Made by a program: the position numbers and the translations under genes. Of a DNA stretch of 64,000 nt, positions 17,942 through 27,242 are shown piece after piece. The notes beneath the pieces were generated by a model. The model searched no databases. It had not been told where the DNA came from and saw only the letters and a list, made by a program, of their open reading frames with translations. The stretch comes from Mariniphaga sp963747515. GTDB lineage: Bacteria > Bacteroidota > Bacteroidia > Bacteroidales > Prolixibacteraceae. How positions within the stretch are numbered: the stretch's first letter is position 1; each line of letters opens with the position of its first letter. The DNA lies in the NCBI GenBank assembly GCA_963747515.1, contig CAVVFN010000005.1, positions 248,001 through 312,000 on the forward strand, given 5' to 3'.

Positions 17942-19042
17942 CTATAAAGAAGCATTGAGCCTCAACATACGGGAAAAATAATGTTTTGAATCTCCCCATT
18001 CATTGTAACCGATTATACTTCCTGTAAGTTCTACACGTGCTTCAAGACAATTACGGCAAAGCTCAGCATCTTCATCCTGACAGGGTTTATCCTCATAAAG
18101 CATATAATCTTTTCTGTAATGGCAAGGCGTAAGATTGGGCATTATTACATTCGCACCCACTGTTAATGCTTTTTCACGTCCAGCCGGATCAACAGCCTGT
18201 AAGGCAGTTGCAGCTGCAATGTTAATATCGGGCATTAGAAGCCTCAATGCAGCAATCATTTTCAAGGCCATATTGAACCTCTCCTGCCGGCTTTGCAAAA
18301 GTTGTCTGTATTCATAAAGGGGAGTATTTTCATGCTCAATATAAGGCCCCATACCACACATATCGATATCCAACTGTTTAAAGAAAAGCAAATCATTTGC
18401 CAAATCATCCAGTGTCTGAAAAGGCAGTCCTATCATTACACCCGTTCCCACCTGATAACCTGTTTCCTTTAAATACCGCAGTGCCTCTACCCTGCTTTTA
18501 AATGAATGCCTGGCATTATCAGGATGAATCTTATAATAAAGCTCCGGGTTCGACGCCTCTATGCGCAGCAGGTAGCGATGGGCTCCGCTCTCAAACCAGC
18601 GCTGGTAGGTTTCACGCGATTGTTCTCCACAACTCAGGGTAATACCCAGTTCATTATTTGAAAGCTGCTTGATCTTTTTTAACAAAAGCTCTATTCTTCT
18701 TATAAAAGCTTTCGATGATAATTCTCCTGACTGAAGCACCACCGATCCAAAGCGATTTTGCCATGCAAACCGACATGCTTCAAGAATTTCCTCATCGGAA
18801 GCTTTATAACGATCTACCTCATTATTGCCTTTCCGGATACCACAGTAGAAGCAATCCTTCGAGCAAATATTGGAGAATTCAACCAGGCCCCTGAAATAAA
18901 CTTTTTTACCAACCACAGATTCTTTTAATCTCATGGAAGTTTCAAAAAGAAGTTTCCTGTCGCTGTCACTCGATTCAAGCAGACTTTTTAAATCCTGAAC
19001 GGAAAACCCGGATTGTTTTACTATTTCGGCAACTGACTTCAT
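17942..19042 (-). CDS. hydE: [FeFe]-hydrogenase H-cluster radical SAM maturase HydE
   Basis: A 366-residue radical SAM enzyme, counted from the ATG at 19042; a GTG one codon earlier is also possible. CSKDCFYCGIRKGN carries the CxxxCxxC cluster ligands, and EASNPELYYKIHPD, GTGVMIGLPFQT and NLTPCHYRKDY are family motifs. HydE works with HydG and HydF to build the organometallic part of the H-cluster. A TAnnTTTG -7 box (TATTTTTG, complement of 19048-19055) ends only 5 bases from the ATG, so the mRNA may be nearly leaderless. It diverges from the rest of the maturation locus. Confidence 0.93.
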   Translation of the reverse strand: MKSVAEIVKQSGFSVQDLKSLLESSDSDRKLLFETSMRLKESVVGKKVYFRGLVEFSNICSKDCFYCGIRKGNNEVDRYKASDEEILEACRFAWQNRFGSVVLQSGELSSKAFIRRIELLLKKIKQLSNNELGITLSCGEQSRETYQRWFESGAHRYLLRIEASNPELYYKIHPDNARHSFKSRVEALRYLKETGYQVGTGVMIGLPFQTLDDLANDLLFFKQLDIDMCGMGPYIEHENTPLYEYRQLLQSRQERFNMALKMIAALRLLMPDINIAAATALQAVDPAGREKALTVGANVIMPNLTPCHYRKDYMLYEDKPCQDEDAELCRNCLEARVELTGSIIGYNEWGDSKHYFSRMLRLNASL

Positions 19043-19047
19043 CACTG

Positions 19048-19055
19048 CAAAAATA
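19048..19055 (-). promoter_or_regulatory. Bacteroidota -7 box of hydE
   Basis: The minus strand reads TATTTTTG, a full match to the TAnnTTTG element used by the primary sigma factor of Bacteroidota. It lies just before the start codon, leaving a 5' leader of almost zero length. A start point inside this distance needs mapping to be certain. Confidence 0.4.
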
Positions 19056-19268
19056 GCAGTTGGTAATCAATGAAAAATCAAATGACAAAAAATATTCAAT
19101 AAATTAACCGGCATTTTTATTATCTCACTCCATTAACGACACTTAAATTGCAGTTGCAGTGATATGTTGCTGTATATTGCCTGTTATGTGTATTAAAATC
19201 ATTGGAATTCAAATTGGAGTGCAATATTTTTCGGGTCAAAATTTCATTATAAATAAATTGAATATACC

Positions 19269-21315
19269 ATGAGATATTTTTCAACACTAATTTTTGCACT
19301 GTTCCTTCTATTGGGCTGCAGGCATAAAACGAAAGAAATTAAATCAAGTCAAATGATTATTAATGATAAACATACGAAACAAGCAGTTCAGAAAATTACA
19401 GAAAAGTTTCCCGAAACCGACCTGGAAAATATTTGGAGAGGGGTTCGTCATGCAGCATCTCTTTGGCGGCAAACCGACGGACAACAGGATGAGTTTATTA
19501 CATTCTGTGTCGAAAATTATATAGGAAACTGCAATGAAAAACAAGCTGTATTCGTTAAAGTTTCCCAATATTTCGAGTCAATCTTTGGACACTTTGATAA
19601 AATGACCCTTGATTTAAAATCAAATGTGGATTTACAAACCGGAATTCTTCATCCTGTTGATCATATGTTCTCGGCATACAGTGCCGGGGCACATCTTTTT
19701 AACGACTTTTACAATAATAAAATAGCCTTTCTGGTGGCATTGAATTTCCCCTATTATTCCACTGAAGAAAAAAATGATTTTGGCAGGAACTGGTCTGAAC
19801 TGGAGTGGGCCTATGCCCGATTGGGTGATGTTTTCAGTTCAAGAATACCGCCTGAGCTGATTCAAAAAAGTGCTGCAATTTCTGCTGAATCAGATGCCTA
19901 TATTGCTGAATACAACATTTACATGGGAAAACTTTCAGGACAGGAATGGAGAATCACTTTTCCCTGAAAATATGGTTTTACTTAGCCACTGGAACCTGCG
20001 AGATGAAATAAAAGCTAATTATGCCAATGCTGAAACCGGGTATAAAAAGCAGGAAATAATCTTTAGGATAATGCAACGAATAATCGATCAGTCGATTCCT
20101 GCACAGGTAATTAATTCAGGTGAATATCAGTGGAATCCCTATGAAAACAAAATATTCAACAACGGAAAGAATACCACAGCTTCTCCTGAACCTGACAGCA
20201 GGTATCAACAGATAATAAATAATTTCAGGGCATTAAAGAGCTTTGACCCCTGCCACCCGGTTTTGAACACTGCAATAAAAAGATCATTTTCAGGAAGTAT
20301 GCAGATTCCGCAGGAGGAGGTGGAAGCTATTTTTCACGAGTTTCTAAATGCTCCGCAACTTAAGCAGGCAGGCGAAATAATCAAAAAAAAACTGGGGCGT
20401 CATTTACAGCCCTGGGATATCTGGTATGATGGATTTAAAGCCCGCAGTTCCATTCCGGAAGAAAAACTAAATGCCATTGCACAAAACAGATATCCCGATG
20501 CCCTGGCACTGGAAAATGATTTGAAAAATATTCTGTTAAAACTGGGATTCGAAAAAAATAAAGCCGGATTAATTGCTTCAAAAATAGCAGTAGATCCTGC
20601 CCGGGGCTCAGGACATGCATGGGGAGCATCAATGAAAGAAGAAAAAGCACACCTGCGGACACGGATTCCGGAACGTGGAATGGATTATAAAGGATACAAT
20701 ATTGCTGTCCATGAATTCGGTCATAACGTAGAGCAAACCATTTCGCTGCACAATGTTCCTTATTATATGATGAACGGAGTCCCCAATACAGCTTTTACCG
20801 AAGCACTGGCTTTTACTTTCCAGGAAAGGGATTTATTTCTGCTGGATATAAAAAATAAAGATCCTGATGCAGAACATCTGAAGACACTCGACATTCTGTG
20901 GTCTGTTTATGAAATTATGGGCGTATCGATGGTAGATATGCAAATGTGGAAGTGGATGTATAGTAATCCGGATTGCACCGCAGGTGAACTTAAAAATGCC
21001 ATACTGAAAATCAGCAAAAAGATATGGAATGATTATTTCTTCCCCGTATTTGAAATTAAAGATCAGACAATTCTGGCAATCTACTCACATATGGTCAATT
21101 CACCTATGTACCTGCCAAATTATGCATTTGGACATTTAATCCATTATCAGCTGGAGGAACATCTTAAAAACCACCCAATGGCACCGGAAATTGAAAGGAT
21201 TTATGCTCAGGGGCAACTCACACCCAACGAATGGATGATAAAAGCTGTTGGCAAACCTTTATCAAATCAGTCTTTGCTGACTGCAGCAAGCGAAGCAATC
21301 AACCATCTTAAATAG
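19269..21315 (+). pseudogene. M3-like zinc metallopeptidase lipoprotein with a frameshift
   Basis: Two overlapping frames encode one protein of about 680 residues. The first (19269-19967) starts with a lipoprotein signal (FALFLLLGC, lipobox Cys) and ends abruptly at TGA 19965-19967. The second frame picks up at about 19945 with NGESLFPENMVLLSHWNLRD and runs to 21315. The second part has HEFGHN with a glutamate 25 residues after the second His (FTEALAF), the HExxH-X25-E spacing of M3-type gluzincins. A one-base shift between 19925 and 19950 joins them. It could be a real lesion, a base-call error or, less likely, programmed. It sits inside the hydrogenase maturation locus. Confidence 0.78.
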
Positions 21316-21414
21316 AATTTATTTGCATGACCAGGGTTTGTAATCTATGAAAATTTCTGTCAAAAATGTATTTTATAACATACGAATGTTTTTATCCATA
21401 CGACTATTAAATAA

Positions 21415-21560
21415 TATCTTTACAACAAAATCCTGCAGGAAGGCATCGCTGACCTTAGGGAGGAAAAGAAAATAATAAAAATAACCTGGAGATTTAGCTT
21501 AAATCTGGCAGGTCTTTCATTCTCCTCCCCTCGAATTTTCCTGTATAAAATGAAATAAAG
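21415..21560 (+). promoter_or_regulatory. Structured 5' leader before the TM1266-type gene and hydG
   Basis: The leader contains nested pairings that I can trace by eye. GGGAGGA (21458-21464) pairs with TCCTCCC (21523-21529). Inside it ACCTG (21484-21488) pairs with CAGGT (21509-21513), and inside that AGATTTA (21490-21496) pairs with TAAATCT (21500-21506) around a GCT loop. A separate palindrome TCCTGCAGGA is at 21431-21440. A -7-like TATCTTTA lies at 21415-21422. There is no T-run after the structure, so it is a leader rather than an obvious terminator. No known riboswitch consensus was recognised. Confidence 0.45.
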
Positions 21561-21827
21561 ATGAAAAGCAGCCTTAAACGATTGGGTTTTGTTGGAATTA
21601 TTGTAGAAAACAGGAAGCAATGCTCAGGCATTGTTAACTCTATTTTAAGCGATCATGCTGAACTGATACTTGTACGGACTGGATTGCCCAATGCCAAAGG
21701 GAATACCTCAATCATTACTCTGGTGATTGATGCTACAACAGATGAACTTGGAATTCTCACCGGAAAACTGGGACAAATACAGGGCATTTCAGTTAAATCG
21801 GGATTAGCAAAGAATAGCAACGAATAA
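21561..21827 (+). CDS. TM1266-type iron-only hydrogenase system regulator
   Basis: An 88-residue ACT-like/NikR-C-like domain protein (KRLGFVGIIVENRKQCSGIVNSILSDHAELILVRTGLPNAKGNTSIITLVIDATTDEL...GKLGQIQGISVKSGLAK). It matches the small family that databases call putative iron-only hydrogenase system regulator (TM1266), normally encoded beside hydEFG. It has no DNA-binding domain of its own. It is 44 bases upstream of hydG on the same strand and shares its structured leader. Biochemical role is not established. Confidence 0.88.
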   Translation: MKSSLKRLGFVGIIVENRKQCSGIVNSILSDHAELILVRTGLPNAKGNTSIITLVIDATTDELGILTGKLGQIQGISVKSGLAKNSNE

Positions 21828-21871
21828 TTACTTATTTCCGGGAAACTTTATAATAAAAAAATTAAACAACA

Positions 21872-23272
21872 ATGAACGATAATGCCACTGAATTTATAAA
21901 CGAACAAAAAATATGGGATGTTATTGAATCCCAGAAAAAAGGAGACAGCATTCAAATCAGGGAAATATTGTTGAAAGGCCTCGAAATGAAAGGCCTGAAT
22001 TTGAAAGAAGTGGCTGTTCTCACCGGCATCAGTGACCCTGAATTGCTGGGAGAGTTATTTAATACAGCCAATCAGGTAAAAGAAACCATTTATGGAAAAC
22101 GGCTGGTGCTGTTTGCACCCCTTTATATTTCCAATTTATGCTCGAATGAATGCCTCTATTGTGCATTCCGTGCCACCAATAAAAAAATTGTCCGTAGTGC
22201 CCTTACCCAGGAACAAATAGCTCATGAAGTGAAAATTCTCATTAATAAAGGCCACAAGCGAATTCTTCTGGTAGCCGGTGAATCCTATCCCAGGCAGGGA
22301 TTTCAATATGTACTTGATTCGGTCCGCACCGTCTACAGCGTAAAATCTGAACATGGAGAAATTCGCCGTGTAAATGTAAATATTGCACCGTTAGGTGAAG
22401 ATGAATTTAAACTTCTGAAAGCTGAAGGAATAGGTACTTACCAGATTTTTCAGGAAACCTATCACCACGAAACGTATAAAAAAGTACATCTGGGCGGAAA
22501 AAAAAGAGATTACAACTGGCGCATATGGTCGCTGCACAGGGCTATTAAAGCCGGTATCGATGATGTTGGTATCGGAGTATTATTTGGGTTATTTGATTAT
22601 CGTTTTGAAATTCTTGCCATGATGCAGCACATAAGGGAACTGGAAGAAAAATTTGGAATCGGCCCGCATACCATCAGTGTTCCACGTCTTGAACCAGCAA
22701 CAGGAAGCAGCCTGGCCGCCCATCCTCCTTTCCCTGTCTCAGACATTGATTTTCGAAAAATTGTAGCCATCCTGCGACTGGCCGTTCCATATACAGGAAT
22801 CATCATGTCGACACGGGAAACAGCTCAGATGCGTCGTGAAACATTTGCTTTGGGAGTAAGCCAGATTTCTGCAGGAAGTCGCACCAATCCCGGAGGTTAT
22901 GAACATGAGGAGAACGAGGACGATCCCTCCGGCCAATTTAGCCTGGGAGACCACCGCCCCCTCGATGAAGTCATTCGCGATGTGGCCTCAATGGGTTATA
23001 TTCCCTCATTTTGTACAGCCTGTTATCGTCTTGGCCGAACCGGGCATGATTTCATGGATCTGGCAAAGCCGGGTGATATTAAATTGCATTGTGCTCCCAA
23101 TGCATTATCATCATTTAAAGAATATCTTCAAAATTTTGCAACACCGGAAACGAATGAAGTGGGTAGCCCTCTCATTAATAAAACCATTGCCGAAATGAAA
23201 GGTTTGGCACGCCAGCGTGCAGAAAAATTAATACAACGTGTGGAAGCCGGAAGAGACGATGTATATTGTTAA
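21872..23272 (+). CDS. hydG: [FeFe]-hydrogenase H-cluster radical SAM maturase HydG (tyrosine lyase)
   Basis: A 466-residue radical SAM enzyme that cleaves tyrosine and makes the Fe(CO)2CN synthon for the H-cluster. The SAM cluster ligands are C90, C94 and C97 (CSNECLYC). The C-terminal auxiliary cluster motif CTACYRLGRTGHDFM...C is present with the third cysteine in KLHCAPNAL. Length is normal. It follows the TM1266-type gene by 44 bases and is followed 154 bases later by aspartase. Confidence 0.95.
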   Translation: MNDNATEFINEQKIWDVIESQKKGDSIQIREILLKGLEMKGLNLKEVAVLTGISDPELLGELFNTANQVKETIYGKRLVLFAPLYISNLCSNECLYCAFRATNKKIVRSALTQEQIAHEVKILINKGHKRILLVAGESYPRQGFQYVLDSVRTVYSVKSEHGEIRRVNVNIAPLGEDEFKLLKAEGIGTYQIFQETYHHETYKKVHLGGKKRDYNWRIWSLHRAIKAGIDDVGIGVLFGLFDYRFEILAMMQHIRELEEKFGIGPHTISVPRLEPATGSSLAAHPPFPVSDIDFRKIVAILRLAVPYTGIIMSTRETAQMRRETFALGVSQISAGSRTNPGGYEHEENEDDPSGQFSLGDHRPLDEVIRDVASMGYIPSFCTACYRLGRTGHDFMDLAKPGDIKLHCAPNALSSFKEYLQNFATPETNEVGSPLINKTIAEMKGLARQRAEKLIQRVEAGRDDVYC

Positions 23273-23426
23273 TTCCCCAACTTTCAAAAGAGTGTAACAA
23301 CAAATCAATGTCATTTTATTCTGTTAAATATGATAATTCCGGAAAAATAGTTGAACTCTTAAATACATAAAGAACTTGAAAAATAAAACATTTAGCGAAT
23401 ACCAACTTTAGAAAAACAATACATAA

Positions 23427-24824
23427 ATGCCAACATTGCGTAAGGAAACCGATCTTTTGGGTACCAAATATATTCCTGAAGATGCCTTTTGGGGAATTCA
23501 TACTGCACGGGCAGTGGAAAACTTCCCATTAACGGGCAGAAAGATTCATCAGGAATTAATAAAAGCTTATGGTGAGGTTAAACTGGCCTGTGCTCAAACA
23601 AATATCCAGCTTGGAGCCTGGTCCGAAAACGGGAAAAAAGCTGAAACTATTGAGAAAGCATGTTTTGAGATGAGCCAGGGTCTGCTCAATGACCATATTT
23701 TGGTTGACGCCCTGCAGGGTGGAGCAGGAACTTCCACAAACATGAATATCAATGAAGTGATAGCAAACCGGGCACTTAAACTTTTAGGCAGCAACCCAGG
23801 AAACTATGAACTGGTTTCTCCACTTGATGATATCAACCTGAATCAATCAACCAACGATACCTATCCTACGGCACTTAAAGTTGCGGCAATAAAGCTTCTT
23901 CGGCAACTGGAACAAAATGTAGTCGAACTGCAGGAGGAATTTCAAAAGAAGGAAAAGGAATTCGCCCATGTTGTTAAAATTGGCAGGACACAATTACAGG
24001 ATGCTGTCCTGACTACCCTGGGAAGGGAAATGGGTGCTTATGCCGAAGCATTCAACCGTGATCGCTGGCGCATATACAAGTGTGAAGAAAGATTGCGGGT
24101 TGTTAATCTTGGCGGAACCGCAATTGGCACCGGCCTCGGTGCTCCAAAGCAATTTATTTTCAGAGTTTTGGAAAAACTACGCGAAAATACAGGCATCGGC
24201 CTGGCACGAAGTGAAAACCTCATAGATGGAACTCAAAATACCGATGTGTTTGTTGAAGTTTCTGGAATCCTCAAGGCCTGTGCTTCCAATCTCTTTAAAA
24301 TCAGTAATGATTTGCGACTGATGGCAAGCGGACCAGATGCAGGTTTTGGTGAAATAATTCTGCCGCCACGCCAGGCAGGTTCTTCTGTAATGCCCGGAAA
24401 AATAAATCCTGTAATCCCTGAAGCAGTAGGTCAGGCTGCCCTGATGGTAATGGGAAACGACCAATTCATAACTTTTGCCTGCAGCACGGGAAACCTCGAA
24501 CTTAACCAATTTATGCCGCTTATTGCTCATGGTTTGCTTGAAAATATTTCTGTTTTAACCAACGCGTGTACAATATTTAAAATAAATTGCATTGAAGGAG
24601 TTGATGCAAATGAAAAAACTTGCAGAAGAAATGTGGAAAATTCAACTGCAACAATTACTGCTTTGATTCCGGATATTGGGTATCTGAATGCTGCCCGAAT
24701 TGAAAAGAAAGCAAAAAAAGAAAACATTTCCATTAAACAGGCAGCATTAAAACTAAACCTTCTTTCAAACAGCCGGTTCGAAGAATTGATAAAACCAGAT
24801 ACTGTAAATAAACTGGGGTTTTAA
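23427..24824 (+). CDS. aspA: Aspartate ammonia-lyase
   Basis: A 465-residue member of the aspartase/fumarase superfamily. The signature GSSVMPGKINP lies at residues 318-328. Near the N-terminus RKETDLLGTKYIPEDAFWGIHTARAVENF, and later INLNQSTNDTYPTALK, are aspartase-type. It would deaminate aspartate to fumarate and ammonia. Its place between hydG and hydF is notable: the bridging amine of the H-cluster needs a nitrogen source, and local ammonia supply is a reasonable inference. A general catabolic role is equally possible. Confidence 0.9.
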   Translation: MPTLRKETDLLGTKYIPEDAFWGIHTARAVENFPLTGRKIHQELIKAYGEVKLACAQTNIQLGAWSENGKKAETIEKACFEMSQGLLNDHILVDALQGGAGTSTNMNINEVIANRALKLLGSNPGNYELVSPLDDINLNQSTNDTYPTALKVAAIKLLRQLEQNVVELQEEFQKKEKEFAHVVKIGRTQLQDAVLTTLGREMGAYAEAFNRDRWRIYKCEERLRVVNLGGTAIGTGLGAPKQFIFRVLEKLRENTGIGLARSENLIDGTQNTDVFVEVSGILKACASNLFKISNDLRLMASGPDAGFGEIILPPRQAGSSVMPGKINPVIPEAVGQAALMVMGNDQFITFACSTGNLELNQFMPLIAHGLLENISVLTNACTIFKINCIEGVDANEKTCRRNVENSTATITALIPDIGYLNAARIEKKAKKENISIKQAALKLNLLSNSRFEELIKPDTVNKLGF

Positions 24825-24986
24825 AAATTTATTACGTGCTCCCTCCTAAAATTCAACAATTTACATATAACTCTTACGAATAAGATAAAAATATATTAAT
24901 ATTTATTTGGAAGATATCTTTTTTATTATTAATATTGATTTTAAATTGGGAAAATTGGGAAATTATTAATATCTAAAATTCGAAAC

Positions 24987-25448
24987 ATGAAAAAAGTAAT
25001 CTTTGTATTGACATTGGTAATGGTCTATGGTATATCTGTAGCAACTGCCGGCACTTGTGATGATGACAAGAAAAAGTCGGAGGTAACTTCAGTAGCAATG
25101 GCCGATGATACCAAGGCAGCAAAAGCCGACGGATGCAGCGAAGTTAAAGCAACAACTGTTGCAGCAAAAGCTGAAGGATGCAGCGGAGTTAAAGCAGCAA
25201 CTGTTGCAGCAAAAGCTGAAGGTTGCAGTGGCGTTAAAGCAACAACTGTTGCAGCAAAAGCTGACGGTTGCAGTGGCGTTAAAGCAACAACTGTTGCAGC
25301 AAAAGCTGAAGGATGCAGCGGAGTTAAAGCAACCACTGCAGCAGCTAAGGCTGAAGGTTGTAGTGGGAGTAAAACTACAGTGGCAGGAAAAACTGCAGGA
25401 TGCAGTGGCAGCAAAACTGTAGTAGCAGAAAATATTTCACAGAAGTAA
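24987..25448 (+). CDS. Secreted repeat protein with one cysteine per 15-residue repeat
   Basis: A 153-residue protein with signal peptide (MKKVIFVLTLVMVYGISVATA). The mature part begins GTCDDDKKK and then repeats a 15-residue unit of the form CSGVKATTVAAKAEG five times, followed by two shortened copies. Eight cysteines result, seven evenly spaced. The composition is Ala/Lys/Thr-rich with no aromatic residues after the signal. I recognise no family. Regular Cys spacing would suit metal binding or cross-linking, but this is conjecture. It lies between aspA and hydF and ends before a strong terminator. Confidence 0.72.
   Translation: MKKVIFVLTLVMVYGISVATAGTCDDDKKKSEVTSVAMADDTKAAKADGCSEVKATTVAAKAEGCSGVKAATVAAKAEGCSGVKATTVAAKADGCSGVKATTVAAKAEGCSGVKATTAAAKAEGCSGSKTTVAGKTAGCSGSKTVVAENISQK
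25131..25430 (+). repeat. 45-bp coding tandem repeat
   Basis: Five full 45-base units start at 25131, 25176, 25221, 25266 and 25311. A 42-base unit follows at 25356 and a partial unit at 25398. Each begins GG(A/T)TG(C/T)AG and encodes the 15-residue repeat. Units 2 and 5 share GGATGCAGCGGAGTT; units 3 and 4 are nearly identical to each other, which suggests recent duplication. Such an array is prone to copy-number change. Confidence 0.9.
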
Positions 25449-25466
25449 ATAATAACCACATAGGGA

Positions 25467-25498
25467 AAAGCCGTCACTGTATGACGGCTTTTTTTTTT
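25467..25498 (+). terminator. Rho-independent terminator after the repeat protein gene
   Basis: The 9-base stem AAGCCGTCA / TGACGGCTT (25468-25476 with 25482-25490) has a five-base loop and a run of ten T. It ends the transcript 19 bases after the stop codon, so the next small gene must have its own promoter. Confidence 0.9.
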
Positions 25499-25599
25499 GC
25501 CTGTTAACTTTTTTTTTGCTTTAATATCAACTTTATTATTTATTTTGCAGCACATTTAAACTGAAAATAATAGTTCATATTACATCAAAAATACAAATC

Positions 25600-25896
25600 A
25601 TGAAAAAATTACTCTTTATTTTCACAATTGCTGCTATCTGCACCGTTGCAACTTCTTCATTCAAACCCATTCAGTCGGCAGACAACGATTCTAAAAAAAC
25701 GATTCTTGTTGTTGCAGATGATTTACCAGAAACTCCTGAAGATGTAAAAAAGGACGAGAAGAAGAAAAAACAAACAACAACCACAAGTTGTTGTCAGGCA
25801 AAAACTCAAAAAGCAGAATGTACAGAAGCACAGCAAAAAAACTGCGTTGCTCCAAAATCCAACTGCGCTGAGGTAAAAAAGTGCCCAAAGAAATAA
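25600..25896 (+). CDS. Small secreted Lys/Cys-rich protein
   Basis: A 98-residue protein with signal peptide (MKKLLFIFTIAAICTVATSSF). The mature chain has an acidic section (DDLPETPEDVKKDE), a KKKK stretch, and six cysteines in the last third: CC, then single Cys in ECT, NCV, NCA and KCP. I know no family. It follows the 15-residue repeat protein and precedes hydF, but terminators on both sides make it its own unit. A TATTTTG element at 25541-25547, with TTG 22 bases upstream, may be its promoter. Confidence 0.7.
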   Translation: MKKLLFIFTIAAICTVATSSFKPIQSADNDSKKTILVVADDLPETPEDVKKDEKKKKQTTTTSCCQAKTQKAECTEAQQKNCVAPKSNCAEVKKCPKK

Positions 25897-25916
25897 GTGT
25901 GTGATTAAATCATTTT

Positions 25917-25940
25917 AAGGCGCCAATGGCGCCTTTTTTT
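25917..25940 (+). terminator. Rho-independent terminator after the small Cys-rich gene
   Basis: The stem AAGGCGCC / GGCGCCTT (25917-25924 with 25928-25935) closes an AAT loop and is followed by T residues. It lies 20 bases after the stop codon and 52 bases before hydF. Confidence 0.9.
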
Positions 25941-25991
25941 ATTTCTCTGAACATACTAAATTTGTAATTTTACTGCCTTATAAAACTTGGA

Positions 25992-27242
25992 ATGAAAGCG
26001 CCAAAAACTTTTCGCTTGCACATCGGAATTTTTGGCCGGAGAAATACCGGTAAATCGAGTATTATGAATGCTCTTACACATCAAAATGTATCTATTGTAT
26101 CGGAAATCGCAGGAACCACTACCGATCCTGTGGAAAAACCTATGGAACTGCTTCCGCTTGGCCCTGTGCTGTTTATTGATACGGCAGGTATTGATGATGC
26201 AGGCGATTTAGGCGGCAAACGTATTGCCAAAACCATGCAGGTATTCGACAGAACCGATCTTGGAATTGTTGTTACCAATTATTCCGACTGGGGGGAATTT
26301 GAACAAAAATTAATCGATGAGCTAAAAGTAAAAAAGATTCCTTATATACTTGTTTTCAACAAGATTGATGTATTCCCCGAAAATCGGGATATCCAAATTC
26401 ATTTAGAAAAGCTTAAAGTACCCTGTGTGCATACTTCAGCAACTGAAGGAAGAGGTATTTTCGATCTCAGGCAACTTCTGATCCAGGCTGCACCGGCCGA
26501 CTTCATAAACCGTCCCGGAATTTTATCTGATCTGGTTGGCCCGGGAGAAGCTGCCGTTCTGGTGATTCCCATCGATAAAGAAGCCCCTAAGGGGAGGCTT
26601 ATACTTCCTCAGGTACAAAGCATCCGCGATCTGCTCGATAACGATTCATTCTGCATAGTGGTTAAAGAGCGTGAACTGCGTGAAGCATTAAGCCTGTTGA
26701 AAAAGTCGCCAAAACTGGTAGTAACCGATTCCCAGGCATTCCTGAAGGTAACTGCTGATACACCAAAGGAAATTCCTCTGACTTCTTTCTCAATTCTCTT
26801 TGCACGTTTCCAGGGCGATCTTGTTGAAATGGTCAAAGGTGCAACGGCCATCGACACTTTAAAAACGGGCGATAAAATTTTAATTGCCGAAGCCTGTACG
26901 CATCACCCTATTGGAGAAGACATCGGAACAGTAAAAATTCCACGCTGGCTCACGCAGTATGTGGGAGGCAAATTAAACATCGACAGTGTAAGAGGCAATG
27001 ATTTTCCTGAAGATATCTCCGAATACAAGCTCATCATCCATTGCGGGGCCTGTATGTGGAACCGGAGGTCCATGCTCAGCCGTATAGAAGAAGCACGACA
27101 GGCTGGAGTTCCTATAACGAACTATGGCCTGACAATCGCTTATTCCCTGGGAATCTTTGAACGCGCCCTTCAACCATTCCCCGCTGCCCTGGAAGTATAC
27201 AAAACTGCAAACTCTTTTTTAAAACCCCCGCCTTTAGTTTAA
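25992..27242 (+). CDS. hydF: [FeFe]-hydrogenase H-cluster maturation GTPase HydF
   Basis: A 416-residue scaffold GTPase on which the 2Fe subcluster is assembled before transfer to the hydrogenase. The P-loop GRRNTGKS is at residues 15-22, DTAG at 63-66 and NKID at 123-126. The C-terminal cluster domain has CTH at 302-304 and CGAC at 351-354, the CxH...CxxC ligand set of HydF. Its last nine bases overlap the end of the oppositely oriented PHP gene. No hydrogenase large subunit is found in the window. Confidence 0.95.
   Translation: MKAPKTFRLHIGIFGRRNTGKSSIMNALTHQNVSIVSEIAGTTTDPVEKPMELLPLGPVLFIDTAGIDDAGDLGGKRIAKTMQVFDRTDLGIVVTNYSDWGEFEQKLIDELKVKKIPYILVFNKIDVFPENRDIQIHLEKLKVPCVHTSATEGRGIFDLRQLLIQAAPADFINRPGILSDLVGPGEAAVLVIPIDKEAPKGRLILPQVQSIRDLLDNDSFCIVVKERELREALSLLKKSPKLVVTDSQAFLKVTADTPKEIPLTSFSILFARFQGDLVEMVKGATAIDTLKTGDKILIAEACTHHPIGEDIGTVKIPRWLTQYVGGKLNIDSVRGNDFPEDISEYKLIIHCGACMWNRRSMLSRIEEARQAGVPITNYGLTIAYSLGIFERALQPFPAALEVYKTANSFLKPPPLV

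Noticed and set aside
25025..25555. Long minus-strand ORF (176 codons) over the repeat protein gene
   Set aside because: It mirrors the 45-bp repeats in the antisense frame, reads as low-complexity Ala/Thr/Pro/Leu, and crosses the strong terminator. The plus-strand frame has a signal peptide.
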